Origin: DASPXY01 sp038227745
GTDB lineage: Bacteria; Planctomycetota; Planctomycetia; Gemmatales; Gemmataceae
Assembly (NCBI GenBank): GCA_038227745.1
Contig: JBBRPS010000510.1
Span: 1 to 7,492, forward strand
Reading direction: 5' to 3'
DNA: 7,492 nucleotides
The position numbers and the translations under genes were made by a program. Under the pieces are notes generated by a model, which ran no database searches, was not told the origin of the DNA, and worked only from the letters and a program-made list of their open reading frames with translations. Positions 1 through 7,395 of this stretch are shown here, in pieces (positions within the stretch are counted from its first letter, which is position 1; each line of letters begins with the position of its first letter).

Positions 1-42
1 CACGCGCTCGCCCCCCGCGCAGCGGGATCTGGCTCACCGCTC

Positions 43-53
43 GCGGCTAAACG
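43..53 (+). repeat. Left arm of an 11-bp inverted repeat flanking the giant gene
   Basis: GCGGCTAAACG is the exact reverse complement of CGTTTAGCCGC at 7362-7372. It lies 22 bp before the start codon. It may be one unit of a dispersed intergenic repeat or a protein-binding site; nothing here decides which. Confidence 0.5.
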
Positions 54-65
54 GGCCGGCACCCC

Positions 66-70
66 GAGGT
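66..70 (+). promoter_or_regulatory. Ribosome binding site of the giant gene
   Basis: GAGGT ends 5 nt before the ATG at 76 and is complementary to the 16S anti-Shine-Dalgarno core. It decides the start, because the reading frame stays open back to base 1 and would otherwise allow an upstream start outside the window. Confidence 0.6.
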
Positions 71-75
71 CCGCA

Positions 76-192
76 ATGGGATCGACACAATCTCGGCCCG
101 GTTCACGCCGCCGCTTCGCCGTGCCGGCTTGCCTGCTCGCCCTGACGCTCCTCGGCCTGCGCGGCGGCGCCGCGGGCCCGCCCGCGCTGGCG
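76..192 (+). other. N-terminal signal peptide region (residues 1-39)
   Basis: The n-region carries R7, R11, R12 and R13. The hydrophobic core is about residues 14-28 (AVPACLLALTLLGL). A plausible signal peptidase I site A37-L38-A39 precedes D40. S10-R11-R12-R13-F14 also fits the start of the Tat consensus (S-R-R-x-F), but Arg-rich Sec signals can match this by chance. C19 lies inside the hydrophobic core rather than after it, so a lipoprotein signal is unlikely. The segment indicates that the bulk of the protein is exported. Confidence 0.75.
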
Positions 193-3100
193 GACCCCGT
201 GCCCCTGCGCCGCATCCTGCTCCCCCCGGCGCGCGTCCCCGCCGAGGTGGAGCGCGCCCGGCAAGGCGTGCTCGTCAAGATGCCGCGCGACGAGTTCGAG
301 GCCCGCGTGCAGGGCGCTGCGCGGGCCGGCGCCCGCGCAGCCAACCCGCCGCGCCTCGCCCGCGCCGCCTACACCGCCCGCCTTGATAGCGACGCCCTGG
401 TCGGCAGCGGCGACTGGACCGTGGTCAATCCCGGCGACGCGCCCGGCATCCTGGGTCTCGCCGACTTCAACCTCGCCCTGCGCAAGGTCACCCTCGACGA
501 CGACGCCGCCAGCGCCGTGCTCGGCGACCTCGACGGCAAGGTGCTCGGCCTGCTCGCGGCCCGTTCCGGCAAACAATCGGTCTTCTTCGACTGGTCGCTG
601 CGCGGCGGCCCGGCCGCGGGCGAGCTGCACTTTGACCTGCAGGTGCCGGCCTGTCCGATCGCGTCCCTCGAGCTGACCCTGCCGGCCGATCGCACCGTCA
701 GCGTCGCGCGCGGCGCCGCCCTGCTGTCCGGCCCGCACGAGGCCCCCCGGGCGGAGGACCGCACCTGGCGGATCCAGTTCGCCGGCCGGTCGCGCCTCGA
801 CCTCACCGTGCGCCGCCTGGACGGCCCGGGCCGCGTCCCGCCAATCGTCCTGGCGCAGCTGCAGGCCACGCAACAGCTCACGCCGCAGTGCGTCCTGGCC
901 CGCTACGAGTTCCAGGTTGAGGTACTCCACAACGCCCTCGACCGCTTCGTCTTCGATTACGACCCGGCGCTGCAGCCCTACGATGTCACCGTCGCGCGCG
1001 GCGATCTGAAGGGATGGGAGTTCGGCACCGCGCAGGGCGGCGGCAAGGGCGGGCCGCCGCTGACCGTCCGGCTGCGCGAGCCCTTCCAGGGCAGCCTGCA
1101 GCCGCTCCGCATCACCGTCCTGTGCCTGGCGCCCCTCTTCAAGAACAAGAATGACCGTTCGTGGGTCAGCCCCGGCATGCGCCTGCGCGACGCCGCCTCG
1201 CAGGTGGAGACGCTCAAGCTCGTCGCCCAGCCCGACGTCCGCCTGGAGAACTTCCGCCCCGCGACGTTCCGGCTGACGCAGACCGGCTCCGCCTCCGACG
1301 GCGCACAGGTCCTCACGCTCAAAGCCGGGCCGTCGCCCGGGCCTGCGGCGCGGCCGGCCGCCTCCGTGCGGACGCACGGCGTGGACTTCCTGGCGCGGCA
1401 GAAGACGTGGTGGCAGGTCGGGCCGAACGGCTCGTCGCTGACCGCGGAGGTGACCTACGAGGTGACGCGCGGCAGCCTGTTCAAGCTGCCGCTGCGCGTC
1501 CCCGGCAACTGGCAGCTCGACGAGGTTCGGATGGAGCCGAAGGACCTGCTCGGCAACCTGGTGTCGGCCGGCGGCAAGACGGCGCTGCTCGTGATCGCCG
1601 AGCCGCAGCGGGCGCTCACCCCCGGCACTTCGGTCCGGCTCACGGTCCGGCTGCACTCGCCCCTCGGCAAGGGGGCGCCCCCGGCCGGGGTGACGCTGCC
1701 CTTCCCCGACGTCGAGCCGGTGGGCGCCCCCTTGCGCGAGGGCGCCCTGGCCATCAGCGTCGATCCGTCCTACCGGGCGCGCGTCCTGCAGGCGTCGCAC
1801 CCGGCGTCGGCGGCCGAGGGCGCGGGGCCGTGGGGCAAGGCGGTGCCGGACGAGTTCTACGTCCACAAGGAGAAGCCGGTCACGGGGAAGCTGCGCCTGG
1901 AGCCGCACCGACCGCGCTTCAACGCCCGCTGCACGGGCGAGGCGCGGCTGGCCGCCGGCGGCGCGTCGCTGTCGGTGCGGCTGCAGCTCGACCCCGTCGC
2001 GGGCAGCCCCGCCGCCGTCGATCTGCAGCTGTCGGCGGCCACGGCGGGCCGCTGGTCGTGGAGCTCCGAGGGGCAGCCGGGGCTGGTGCGCGGGCTGCGG
2101 CGCCTTCCGGGACTCGGGGCGGGCTGCTGCCTGCTCGCGCTCGGGGCGCGGAACCCGCTGGAGGCGGCCGCGGCGGCCGCGACCGTCGCGGCGCAGCCGG
2201 CCGGCGAGCGCTGGCGGCTCACGCTGGCGCGGCCGCTGACCCGGCGCGAGACGGTCACCCTGGAGACGCCACTGCCGGCCCTGGCCGAGCCGCCCGCGGG
2301 CGAGGCCCAGCGCTGGGACGTGCCCCTGCTGACGGTGCCGGGCGCCGAGCGCATGGAAGGGGAAATGACGCTGCATCTGGTGGGGACGCAGCTCCTGGAG
2401 GTCAAGGCCGCCGCGGCGCGCGAGGCGCGTCGGGAAGGCCCGGCGCCGCGCACGGGGCCGGCGCGCCAGGACGTCTGGCGCACGTTCCGCTACGGCCCGG
2501 CCCTCTTCCCCGGGCAGCTCCCCGCGCTGGGCGTGCGCGGCCGAACCCTGACCCGGGACGGCTCGTCCCACGAGGTGTGCGACCGCAGCCGGCTGACCAC
2601 CTACGTCGAGCCGGGGGGGCGGCTGCTGCACCACTTCCGCTTCCGGGTCTGGAACTGGCGGCAGGGCGGGCTGCAGCTCCTGCTGCCGGCAGGGACCGAG
2701 TTGCTCGCCGCCAAGGTCGAGGGCCGCTGGGTGGACCGCCTGGAACGCCGCGAGGCGGGGCCGGCGCTGAAAGTCGAACTGCCTGTACCGCGGGGCGCCA
2801 ACCCGCTGCACTTCGAGGTCGTCTACACCTCGGCGGGGGCGGGGCCTTGGTGGTCGCCGTGGGCGCGGCTGGAGGCCCCGCCGCCCGGCCTGCCTGTGCC
2901 GCCCGCCGCGCTCGAGCGCACCTGGCGCCTGCCGCCGGGGCTGCTGCCGCTGTCGCCGTCGGCGCGACGCCTCCCCGACCCACTCGGGCCGCGCGACCGC
3001 GAACCGTGGTGGTCAGGGGTGCGCGGGGCCTGGCACGCTGGGCGTTCCTGGCTGGCGGCGCTCGGCCCTGAGTTCGCCCCGGAGGCGTGGGCCGACGGCC

Positions 3101-6100
3101 AGCGCCGCGCGCTGGCCGAGGCAGAGGAGAGGGTGCAGCGCGGGCCCGCCGGCAAGTCCTGGCGGCTCGGCGGGGCCCTGGAGCGCCTCACGGCCGACCC
3201 GCTTCGGCAGCGGGGCACGCTGGTCATTGACGCGACGGCCCTGCGCGCCGCCGGCGTCGGGCCGGCGGCGCGCTTCACCCCGGAGGCCCCCCGGTCCGAC
3301 GGGCAGCCGTCCCTCTTTGACCCTTTGGGCCTCGCTTACCTCCCGTGTAAAACCGGGGCGCTGCTGACCACGCGCCGGCAGACCGAGCTGTGGCGGGCCG
3401 CGGCTGGGGAGTCCGTGCCTCCGGACGGCGCCGTGGCGCAGGCGGTCGCCGAGGCGGTGGCCCACGGGCGCGACAGCTCGGGGCGCTTCCAGGCCGTCAC
3501 GTACTGGCTGCACGAGCACGACCCCGACGCGGACCTGCCCGGGGACGGCGCCGCCGGCGGCCCAGCGACGTTGAGTCCGGACAGCTTCGGCGCCGCCTGG
3601 ACGGAGTGGGCCACGATGCCCGGCGGCGCCGAGGATGTGCTGGTCGTCGTCCGGGAGGGCGGCGTGCGCGCCCTGGGCTTCACGCTGGCCGGGCTGTTCT
3701 GCCTGCTGGCGTGGCGCGGCCGGCGCGGGCTATCGCGTCCCTGGCGCTTCCGCCTGCTGCTGGCATGGCTGGCCGCCTCGGGGCTGGCGCTGATCTGGCT
3801 GCCGGCCGTGCTGCGCGCGGCCGCCTGGTGGCCGGCCCTCGCCGGCGTCGCCGTCGCCGCCCTCGCCTGCGTGCGGGCTGCCTGGCGGTCGCGGTCTGGC
3901 GGCGCGGCCCACGGCAGCGGCAGCGCCGTGCGCGCAGCGAAAGTCGGCACCGCGTCCGCCCTGGGGCTCGCCGTCCTGGCCCTCCTGCCCCCCGTCTCCT
4001 CCCAGGGGCCGGAGCCTTACCCGGTGCTGATCCTGGGCGGCCCCGAGGACGCCCCCGCGCGCCAGAGCGTGCTCGTCGCCCCGGACCTGCTCAAGAAGCT
4101 GGACGAGTTCGCCCGGCGCGGCCGGCCGCGCGGCGCCGTGCTGCTGAGCGCCCTCTATACCGGCCAGGTGGTCGGCGACCGGGCGGACTTCACGGCCGAG
4201 TTCCAGGTGTACTGCCCGGCGGCGGAGGCGAACCTGGCGCTGCCCCTGGCCGGCGTGGAGCTGAAGGAAGGGGCGCTGTGGGCGGGCGCCCGCGTCTACC
4301 CGGTGGCGGCAGCCGACCCGCAGCGCGGTTACGTCATCCCCATCCGCAAGCGCGGCCCGCAGCCTGTCAACACCCTGCAGCTCTCCTTCAGCGTCCGTGT
4401 CCCGGCGGCGGGGGACGGCCGCGAGCTGCGCTTCACCGTCCCGAGGGCGCCGCAGAGCCGGCTCGTCCTGGCGCTGCCGAAGGAGGCGCGGGCGGTGCAG
4501 GCGGTGAGCGCCGCCGGGGCGCAGGGCGTGACGCCGCAGCCGGGCGGGCCGCGCCTCGAGGCGGACCTGGGGCTGGCGCCGACGCTGCTGGTACGCTGGC
4601 GCTCACAGGCCCGGCCGCCGCGCCCGCGCGCCCCGGAAGTGCGCGAGACGTACCTGTGGGACCTCCGTCCGCCCGTCAGCACGCTGGCCGCCGTCTTCCA
4701 GTACGCGGTCGGGAACGTTCCGACGTCGTCTTTCGCGGTGGAGCTGCCCGAGGGCCTCGACGTGCGCACCCTGGACGTCAGCCAGGTCGGCACCCCGCCG
4801 GAGGGCAGCCCGCCGGCGCGGCTGCGCGACTGGCGCGTCACGGGGGCGGCGGGCAACCGGCACCTGCGCGTCGCGCTGCAGGCTCCCGCCATCGGCGAGG
4901 TGCAGCTGACCCTCGACCTGGTAACGCGGCTGGCGGCCGCCCCGGGTGTGCTGCGCCTGCGCCTGCCCCGGCCGGACGGCAACCCGGTGGAGGGCGCCCT
5001 GGCCTACATCGTCGAGGGGCTCAAGTCCTCGCCGCGGGCGCCGGCGCTGACGGTGTTCGGCGCCCGGACGGAGGCGTTCGCCCGGACCTGGCAGCGGCTG
5101 GGGATGGGCGCCCCGGCCGCGCTGACGTGGGCCACCGGCTTCCGCCGCCAGCAGGGCACCGCCATGCTGGAACTGGTGCTGGCCACGCCGGGCGTCGAGG
5201 GGCGCCAGGAGGTGGACTGGCAGGTCACACCGCGCTTCGCCGACTTCAAGGTGTCGGCCGCGCTCACGGCGCCGGGGGACGGCCCGACTCTCCTCGAATG
5301 GAGCGTGCCGGGGAACGTCACGGTCGCCGAGGTGACCGGCCCGCGGGTGCATCACTGGACGCCGGGCGACGGCCACGTCCAGGTCTGGCTGAAGCCGGCG
5401 GGGATGGCCCGCGGGCCGGTGAAGGTGCAGCTGCGCGGCTGGGTGCAGTACCCTCAGCCTGGCCCCGGGCGCGACGGCCGCTTCCATCTGCCCTGCGTTC
5501 GCCTGGTGTCGGCGCAGCCGTCCGTGAACCTCGTGCGGGTGTCGGCCGCGCCCGAGTTGACGCTGGTGCCCGACCGCGAGCCATCGTTCCAGCAGCTGCA
5601 GCGCCTGCCGGAGCAGGGGACGGCCGGGGCCCTGGTTTACCGGGCGCTGCAGCCGTGGTACCGGGGCGAGTTCCTGTTCCGCCCCAGTCCGGTCGTGCCG
5701 CACGTCCGCGCCCTCACCGTCGCCGAGGTCCGCGACGGCGCGCTGGCGTTCACCGCCCGGCTCGACTACCAGGTGCGGCACGGCGAGCTGCGCACGGCGG
5801 CGGTGCGCCTGCGGCACTGGGAAGGTGAGGCCCGGGTGGAAGCCCCGCGGGGGGTGCAGGTCCGCGAGCAGCGCGGCCCGGGCGGCGAGCGCCTCTGGCA
5901 CCTGACGCTGCCGCCGGGGGGCACGCGCCAGTTCTCCATCAAGGTCACGGGGGCGCTGCCGCTGAAGGCAGGGGCGAGCGTACCGATGCCCGACGTCTCC
6001 GCCCCCGACGCGGCCTCGATGGAGCGCTGGCTGGCGGTACTGAGACGGGGGCTGCGAGCGGAGGCCCCGGCCGGGCTGGTGCCGGTGCCGGCGCGGACCG

Positions 6101-7347
6101 TGACGGCCGAGCTGGGCGCGTGGCCCGCGGAAGCGGAACGGGTAGGCCGTGAAGGGACAGCGTGGCGCGCCGAGGCGGACGGCTGGTCGCTGCGCCTCGC
6201 GGGGCGCCCGGCAGAGGCGGCGCCCGCCGTGCAGGTGCTGTACGCCGAGCAGGAGGCGGCCGTCGCCGACCTGCGCCGCTGGGTACACCAGGCGACGTAC
6301 TGGCTGCACGCCGGCAGCGGCACCGACCTGCCATTCAAGCTGCCGCAGGGCGCCCGCCTGCTGGCCGCCAACCTCGACGGGGCGGCCATCGACCCCAGGC
6401 AACCCGAGGCGGACTGGCTGGAACTGTTCCTGCCGGGCGGCGAGGGGCTCCGCGTGCTGCGCCTGCGCTGGGTGTTCGAGGCGGCCGAGCCGCTGGGCCG
6501 CCCGAAACTGGAGGAGCCGACCTTCGTGGGCGTGGACGGCGGCCCCGTGCTCTGGCGCATCGACGTGCCGGGCGGCTACGGGCTGCACCGCCTGCGCGTA
6601 CCCGCGGAAGCGGCCCGGCCGGCGAACGTGGCCGTGGCAGAATTGGCCCGGGCGGCGGCGCAGGTGCGCCTCAGCACCCTCCTGGCCGAGCGCTTCCGTG
6701 CCGCCCCGGCCGACGACACGTGGGGGCAGTTCCTCGTCGCGCAGAAGCTGTTCTTCCGCCACGCCCACCGAGCCGCCGACCTGCTGGCCGCGCCGACCGG
6801 GCCGGGTGGGGTCACCGGCCCCCAGGGCCAGGGCCTGACGGACTGGCTCGCCGAGCTTCGCCGGCAGAACGCCCGGCTGGCACCGGCGCCCGAGTTCAGC
6901 AAGGTGCGAGCGGCGGCCGAGAAGCAGGGGGCGGCCGCGGAGCCGGATGCGGTGCCGCCGTTCTTCGCGCTGCCCGAGCGGGGCGTACCCGTGTACTGGT
7001 ACGCCTCCGGACCGGAGCAGCCGCCGCCGGTGGCGCTGACGGCTCACGCCGACGAGCGCTGGCGCGAGGCGTGGTCGGCGACCGAACTGCTGGTGATCGC
7101 GCTGCTGGTGGTGTGCGTGCTGTCGTACCTGCCGCGCGTGCAGGTCTGGCTGTGGCGGCTCCTGCCGGAGGAACTGGTGCTGCTGACGTGGCTCGGCTGG
7201 CAGGCATTCGGCCTCAGCCCGCTCGGCGTGCTGCTGTTCGCGACGGGGGTGAGCGCCCGGGTGGTGCTGCTGCTGGCGTGGCTATCGCGGGTGTTCCGCC
7301 CGGCCCCGCGCCCCGAGGCGACGGGGAGCAGTTTTCCACCGGCGTGA
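76..7347 (+). CDS. Giant two-half membrane-anchored extracytoplasmic protein of unknown function, 2,423 aa
   Basis: I do not recognise a named family. Seen in the sequence: an N-terminal signal peptide (1-39), a first beta-module region (about 56-1190), a membrane block (1197-1307), a second beta-module region (about 1316-2334) and a C-terminal membrane block (2336-2407). The two halves share ordered motifs, so the gene looks like an in-frame fusion of an ancient tandem duplication. The modules are rich in alternating hydrophobic strands ending in Pro (for example VPGNWQLDEV at 475-484 and VPGNVTVAEV at 1744-1753), as in secreted beta-sandwich proteins. Cysteines are few and no catalytic motif, ATPase motif or protease triad was seen. 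The ATG at 76 is chosen because GAGGT lies 5 nt upstream and the Arg-rich n-region follows directly. However, the frame is open to the left edge, and a GTG at 121 is possible but would lose the n-region. Large uncharacterised proteins of this style are typical of Planctomycetota (recalled knowledge). The existence of the gene is near certain; its role is unknown. Confidence 0.95.
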   Translation: MGSTQSRPGSRRRFAVPACLLALTLLGLRGGAAGPPALADPVPLRRILLPPARVPAEVERARQGVLVKMPRDEFEARVQGAARAGARAANPPRLARAAYTARLDSDALVGSGDWTVVNPGDAPGILGLADFNLALRKVTLDDDAASAVLGDLDGKVLGLLAARSGKQSVFFDWSLRGGPAAGELHFDLQVPACPIASLELTLPADRTVSVARGAALLSGPHEAPRAEDRTWRIQFAGRSRLDLTVRRLDGPGRVPPIVLAQLQATQQLTPQCVLARYEFQVEVLHNALDRFVFDYDPALQPYDVTVARGDLKGWEFGTAQGGGKGGPPLTVRLREPFQGSLQPLRITVLCLAPLFKNKNDRSWVSPGMRLRDAASQVETLKLVAQPDVRLENFRPATFRLTQTGSASDGAQVLTLKAGPSPGPAARPAASVRTHGVDFLARQKTWWQVGPNGSSLTAEVTYEVTRGSLFKLPLRVPGNWQLDEVRMEPKDLLGNLVSAGGKTALLVIAEPQRALTPGTSVRLTVRLHSPLGKGAPPAGVTLPFPDVEPVGAPLREGALAISVDPSYRARVLQASHPASAAEGAGPWGKAVPDEFYVHKEKPVTGKLRLEPHRPRFNARCTGEARLAAGGASLSVRLQLDPVAGSPAAVDLQLSAATAGRWSWSSEGQPGLVRGLRRLPGLGAGCCLLALGARNPLEAAAAAATVAAQPAGERWRLTLARPLTRRETVTLETPLPALAEPPAGEAQRWDVPLLTVPGAERMEGEMTLHLVGTQLLEVKAAAAREARREGPAPRTGPARQDVWRTFRYGPALFPGQLPALGVRGRTLTRDGSSHEVCDRSRLTTYVEPGGRLLHHFRFRVWNWRQGGLQLLLPAGTELLAAKVEGRWVDRLERREAGPALKVELPVPRGANPLHFEVVYTSAGAGPWWSPWARLEAPPPGLPVPPAALERTWRLPPGLLPLSPSARRLPDPLGPRDREPWWSGVRGAWHAGRSWLAALGPEFAPEAWADGQRRALAEAEERVQRGPAGKSWRLGGALERLTADPLRQRGTLVIDATALRAAGVGPAARFTPEAPRSDGQPSLFDPLGLAYLPCKTGALLTTRRQTELWRAAAGESVPPDGAVAQAVAEAVAHGRDSSGRFQAVTYWLHEHDPDADLPGDGAAGGPATLSPDSFGAAWTEWATMPGGAEDVLVVVREGGVRALGFTLAGLFCLLAWRGRRGLSRPWRFRLLLAWLAASGLALIWLPAVLRAAAWWPALAGVAVAALACVRAAWRSRSGGAAHGSGSAVRAAKVGTASALGLAVLALLPPVSSQGPEPYPVLILGGPEDAPARQSVLVAPDLLKKLDEFARRGRPRGAVLLSALYTGQVVGDRADFTAEFQVYCPAAEANLALPLAGVELKEGALWAGARVYPVAAADPQRGYVIPIRKRGPQPVNTLQLSFSVRVPAAGDGRELRFTVPRAPQSRLVLALPKEARAVQAVSAAGAQGVTPQPGGPRLEADLGLAPTLLVRWRSQARPPRPRAPEVRETYLWDLRPPVSTLAAVFQYAVGNVPTSSFAVELPEGLDVRTLDVSQVGTPPEGSPPARLRDWRVTGAAGNRHLRVALQAPAIGEVQLTLDLVTRLAAAPGVLRLRLPRPDGNPVEGALAYIVEGLKSSPRAPALTVFGARTEAFARTWQRLGMGAPAALTWATGFRRQQGTAMLELVLATPGVEGRQEVDWQVTPRFADFKVSAALTAPGDGPTLLEWSVPGNVTVAEVTGPRVHHWTPGDGHVQVWLKPAGMARGPVKVQLRGWVQYPQPGPGRDGRFHLPCVRLVSAQPSVNLVRVSAAPELTLVPDREPSFQQLQRLPEQGTAGALVYRALQPWYRGEFLFRPSPVVPHVRALTVAEVRDGALAFTARLDYQVRHGELRTAAVRLRHWEGEARVEAPRGVQVREQRGPGGERLWHLTLPPGGTRQFSIKVTGALPLKAGASVPMPDVSAPDAASMERWLAVLRRGLRAEAPAGLVPVPARTVTAELGAWPAEAERVGREGTAWRAEADGWSLRLAGRPAEAAPAVQVLYAEQEAAVADLRRWVHQATYWLHAGSGTDLPFKLPQGARLLAANLDGAAIDPRQPEADWLELFLPGGEGLRVLRLRWVFEAAEPLGRPKLEEPTFVGVDGGPVLWRIDVPGGYGLHRLRVPAEAARPANVAVAELARAAAQVRLSTLLAERFRAAPADDTWGQFLVAQKLFFRHAHRAADLLAAPTGPGGVTGPQGQGLTDWLAELRRQNARLAPAPEFSKVRAAAEKQGAAAEPDAVPPFFALPERGVPVYWYASGPEQPPPVALTAHADERWREAWSATELLVIALLVVCVLSYLPRVQVWLWRLLPEELVLLTWLGWQAFGLSPLGVLLFATGVSARVVLLLAWLSRVFRPAPRPEATGSSFPPA
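268..3873 (+). repeat. First homologous half of the protein (residues 65-1266)
   Basis: This is the first copy of an internal duplication. Anchors and their partners in the second half are: V65-L-V and Y99-T100 (V1332-L-V, Y1361-T1362); 184-208 (1451-1474); L274-L351 (L1537-L1619); R441-Q442 with W446-Q-V and P450 (R1710-Q1711, W1715-Q-V, P1719); V475-P-G-N to E483-V484 (V1744 to V1753); L541-P542 (L1805-P1806); G710-E-R (G1937-E-R); L870-P-x-G to G883 (L2089 to G2102); and the membrane block 1197-1266 (2336-2407). This half has about 80 more residues between the last beta anchor and its membrane block. That extra stretch is Trp- and Arg-rich and partly helical-looking (about 1010-1055). Similarity is at protein level; long nucleotide identity is absent, so the duplication is old. 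Confidence 0.75.
3664..3996 (+). other. Central membrane block and internal signal-like segment (residues 1197-1307)
   Basis: Four hydrophobic segments are visible: about 1197-1213, 1227-1246, 1250-1266 and 1290-1307. The first two are separated by an Arg-rich turn (R1214, R1216, R1217, R1221, R1224, R1226). Segments three and four are separated by a Gly/Ser/Ala linker with R1267, R1271, R1273, R1286 and K1289. By the positive-inside rule both turns are cytoplasmic, so segment four re-exports the chain. Segment four resembles a signal peptide: R/K before it, a hydrophobic core, then P1305-P1306 and a small-residue site around V1307-S-S1309. This is where I place the fusion junction between the two halves. 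Confidence 0.75.
4069..7296 (+). repeat. Second homologous half of the protein (residues 1332-2407)
   Basis: This is the second copy of the internal duplication, collinear with residues 65-1266; the partner anchors are listed under the first half. It begins with V1332-L-V, followed by a short charged helix-like stretch (L1338-R1348) and the Y1361-T-G motif. It continues through beta modules with the strand-Pro-strand pattern at 1463-1474, 1553-1568, 1739-1755 and 2085-2102. A helix-rich stretch follows (about 2180-2220 and 2255-2290), then the C-terminal membrane block. A module at 1893-1905 (T-A-x-L-x-Y-x-V-x-x-G-x-L) matches 456-468 of the first half, showing a smaller repeat unit inside the large one. 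Confidence 0.75.
7081..7296 (+). other. C-terminal membrane block (residues 2336-2407)
   Basis: Hydrophobic segments lie at about 2336-2352, 2366-2379 and 2383-2403. The first two are separated by a turn with R2354 and R2361, and the last is followed by R2405, R2408 and R2412. The order (helix, Arg-containing turn, two closely spaced helices, Arg-rich end) mirrors the central block at 1197-1267. It anchors the second half in the membrane, with a short cytoplasmic tail of about 16 residues. Confidence 0.75.
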
Positions 7348-7361
7348 GGTGTCGAGTGGAT

Positions 7362-7372
7362 CGTTTAGCCGC
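7362..7372 (-). repeat. Right arm of an 11-bp inverted repeat flanking the giant gene
   Basis: CGTTTAGCCGC is the exact reverse complement of 43-53. It starts 15 bases after the stop codon. A related CGTTTGGCG lies at 7378-7386. The arms are too far apart (over 7 kb) to act as a transcript hairpin. Confidence 0.5.
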
Positions 7373-7395
7373 AATACCGTTTGGCGAGTGTCTAA

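Noticed and set aside
1..50. Tail of an upstream gene ending at TAA 48-50
   Set aside because: About 15 codons read to this stop, but the other two frames are open as well and the TAA lies inside the repeated GCGGCTAAACG word. Nothing distinguishes a gene end from intergenic sequence.
2164..2181. Tandem 9-bp repeat of GCGGCCGCG encoding an alanine run (697-702)
   Set aside because: It is a short GC-rich low-complexity slip inside the coding frame, expected by composition, with no sign of function.
103..2811. A 902-codon open frame on the minus strand over the first third of the gene
   Set aside because: It is the antisense shadow of a GC-rich gene. The translation is dominated by R, G, A, P, Q and has no domain or signal features, while the plus frame has a signal peptide, membrane helices and repeated motifs.
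3390..5828. An 812-codon open frame in another plus-strand frame
   Set aside because: It lies wholly inside the giant gene out of frame, and its translation is almost only R, G, A and P. Stop codons are simply rare at this G+C.
4603..7047. An 814-codon minus-strand open frame over the second half
   Set aside because: It has the same composition-driven character, with Arg/His/Gln-rich low-complexity translation and no recognisable motif.
76..7347. Planctomycete membrane-coat-like protein (beta-propeller plus alpha-solenoid)
   Set aside because: No long alpha-solenoid region or propeller blade repeat is visible. The protein is mostly beta modules with two membrane blocks.
43..7372. Integron attC-like core in the GTTTAGC / GCTAAAC words
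   Set aside because: The integron core needs GTTRRRY and RYYYAAC. GTTTAGC and GCTAAAC each break the consensus, and no paired inner sites are present.
7348..7395. Intrinsic terminator directly after the stop codon
   Set aside because: No GC-rich stem followed by a T-run was found between the stop and 7395.
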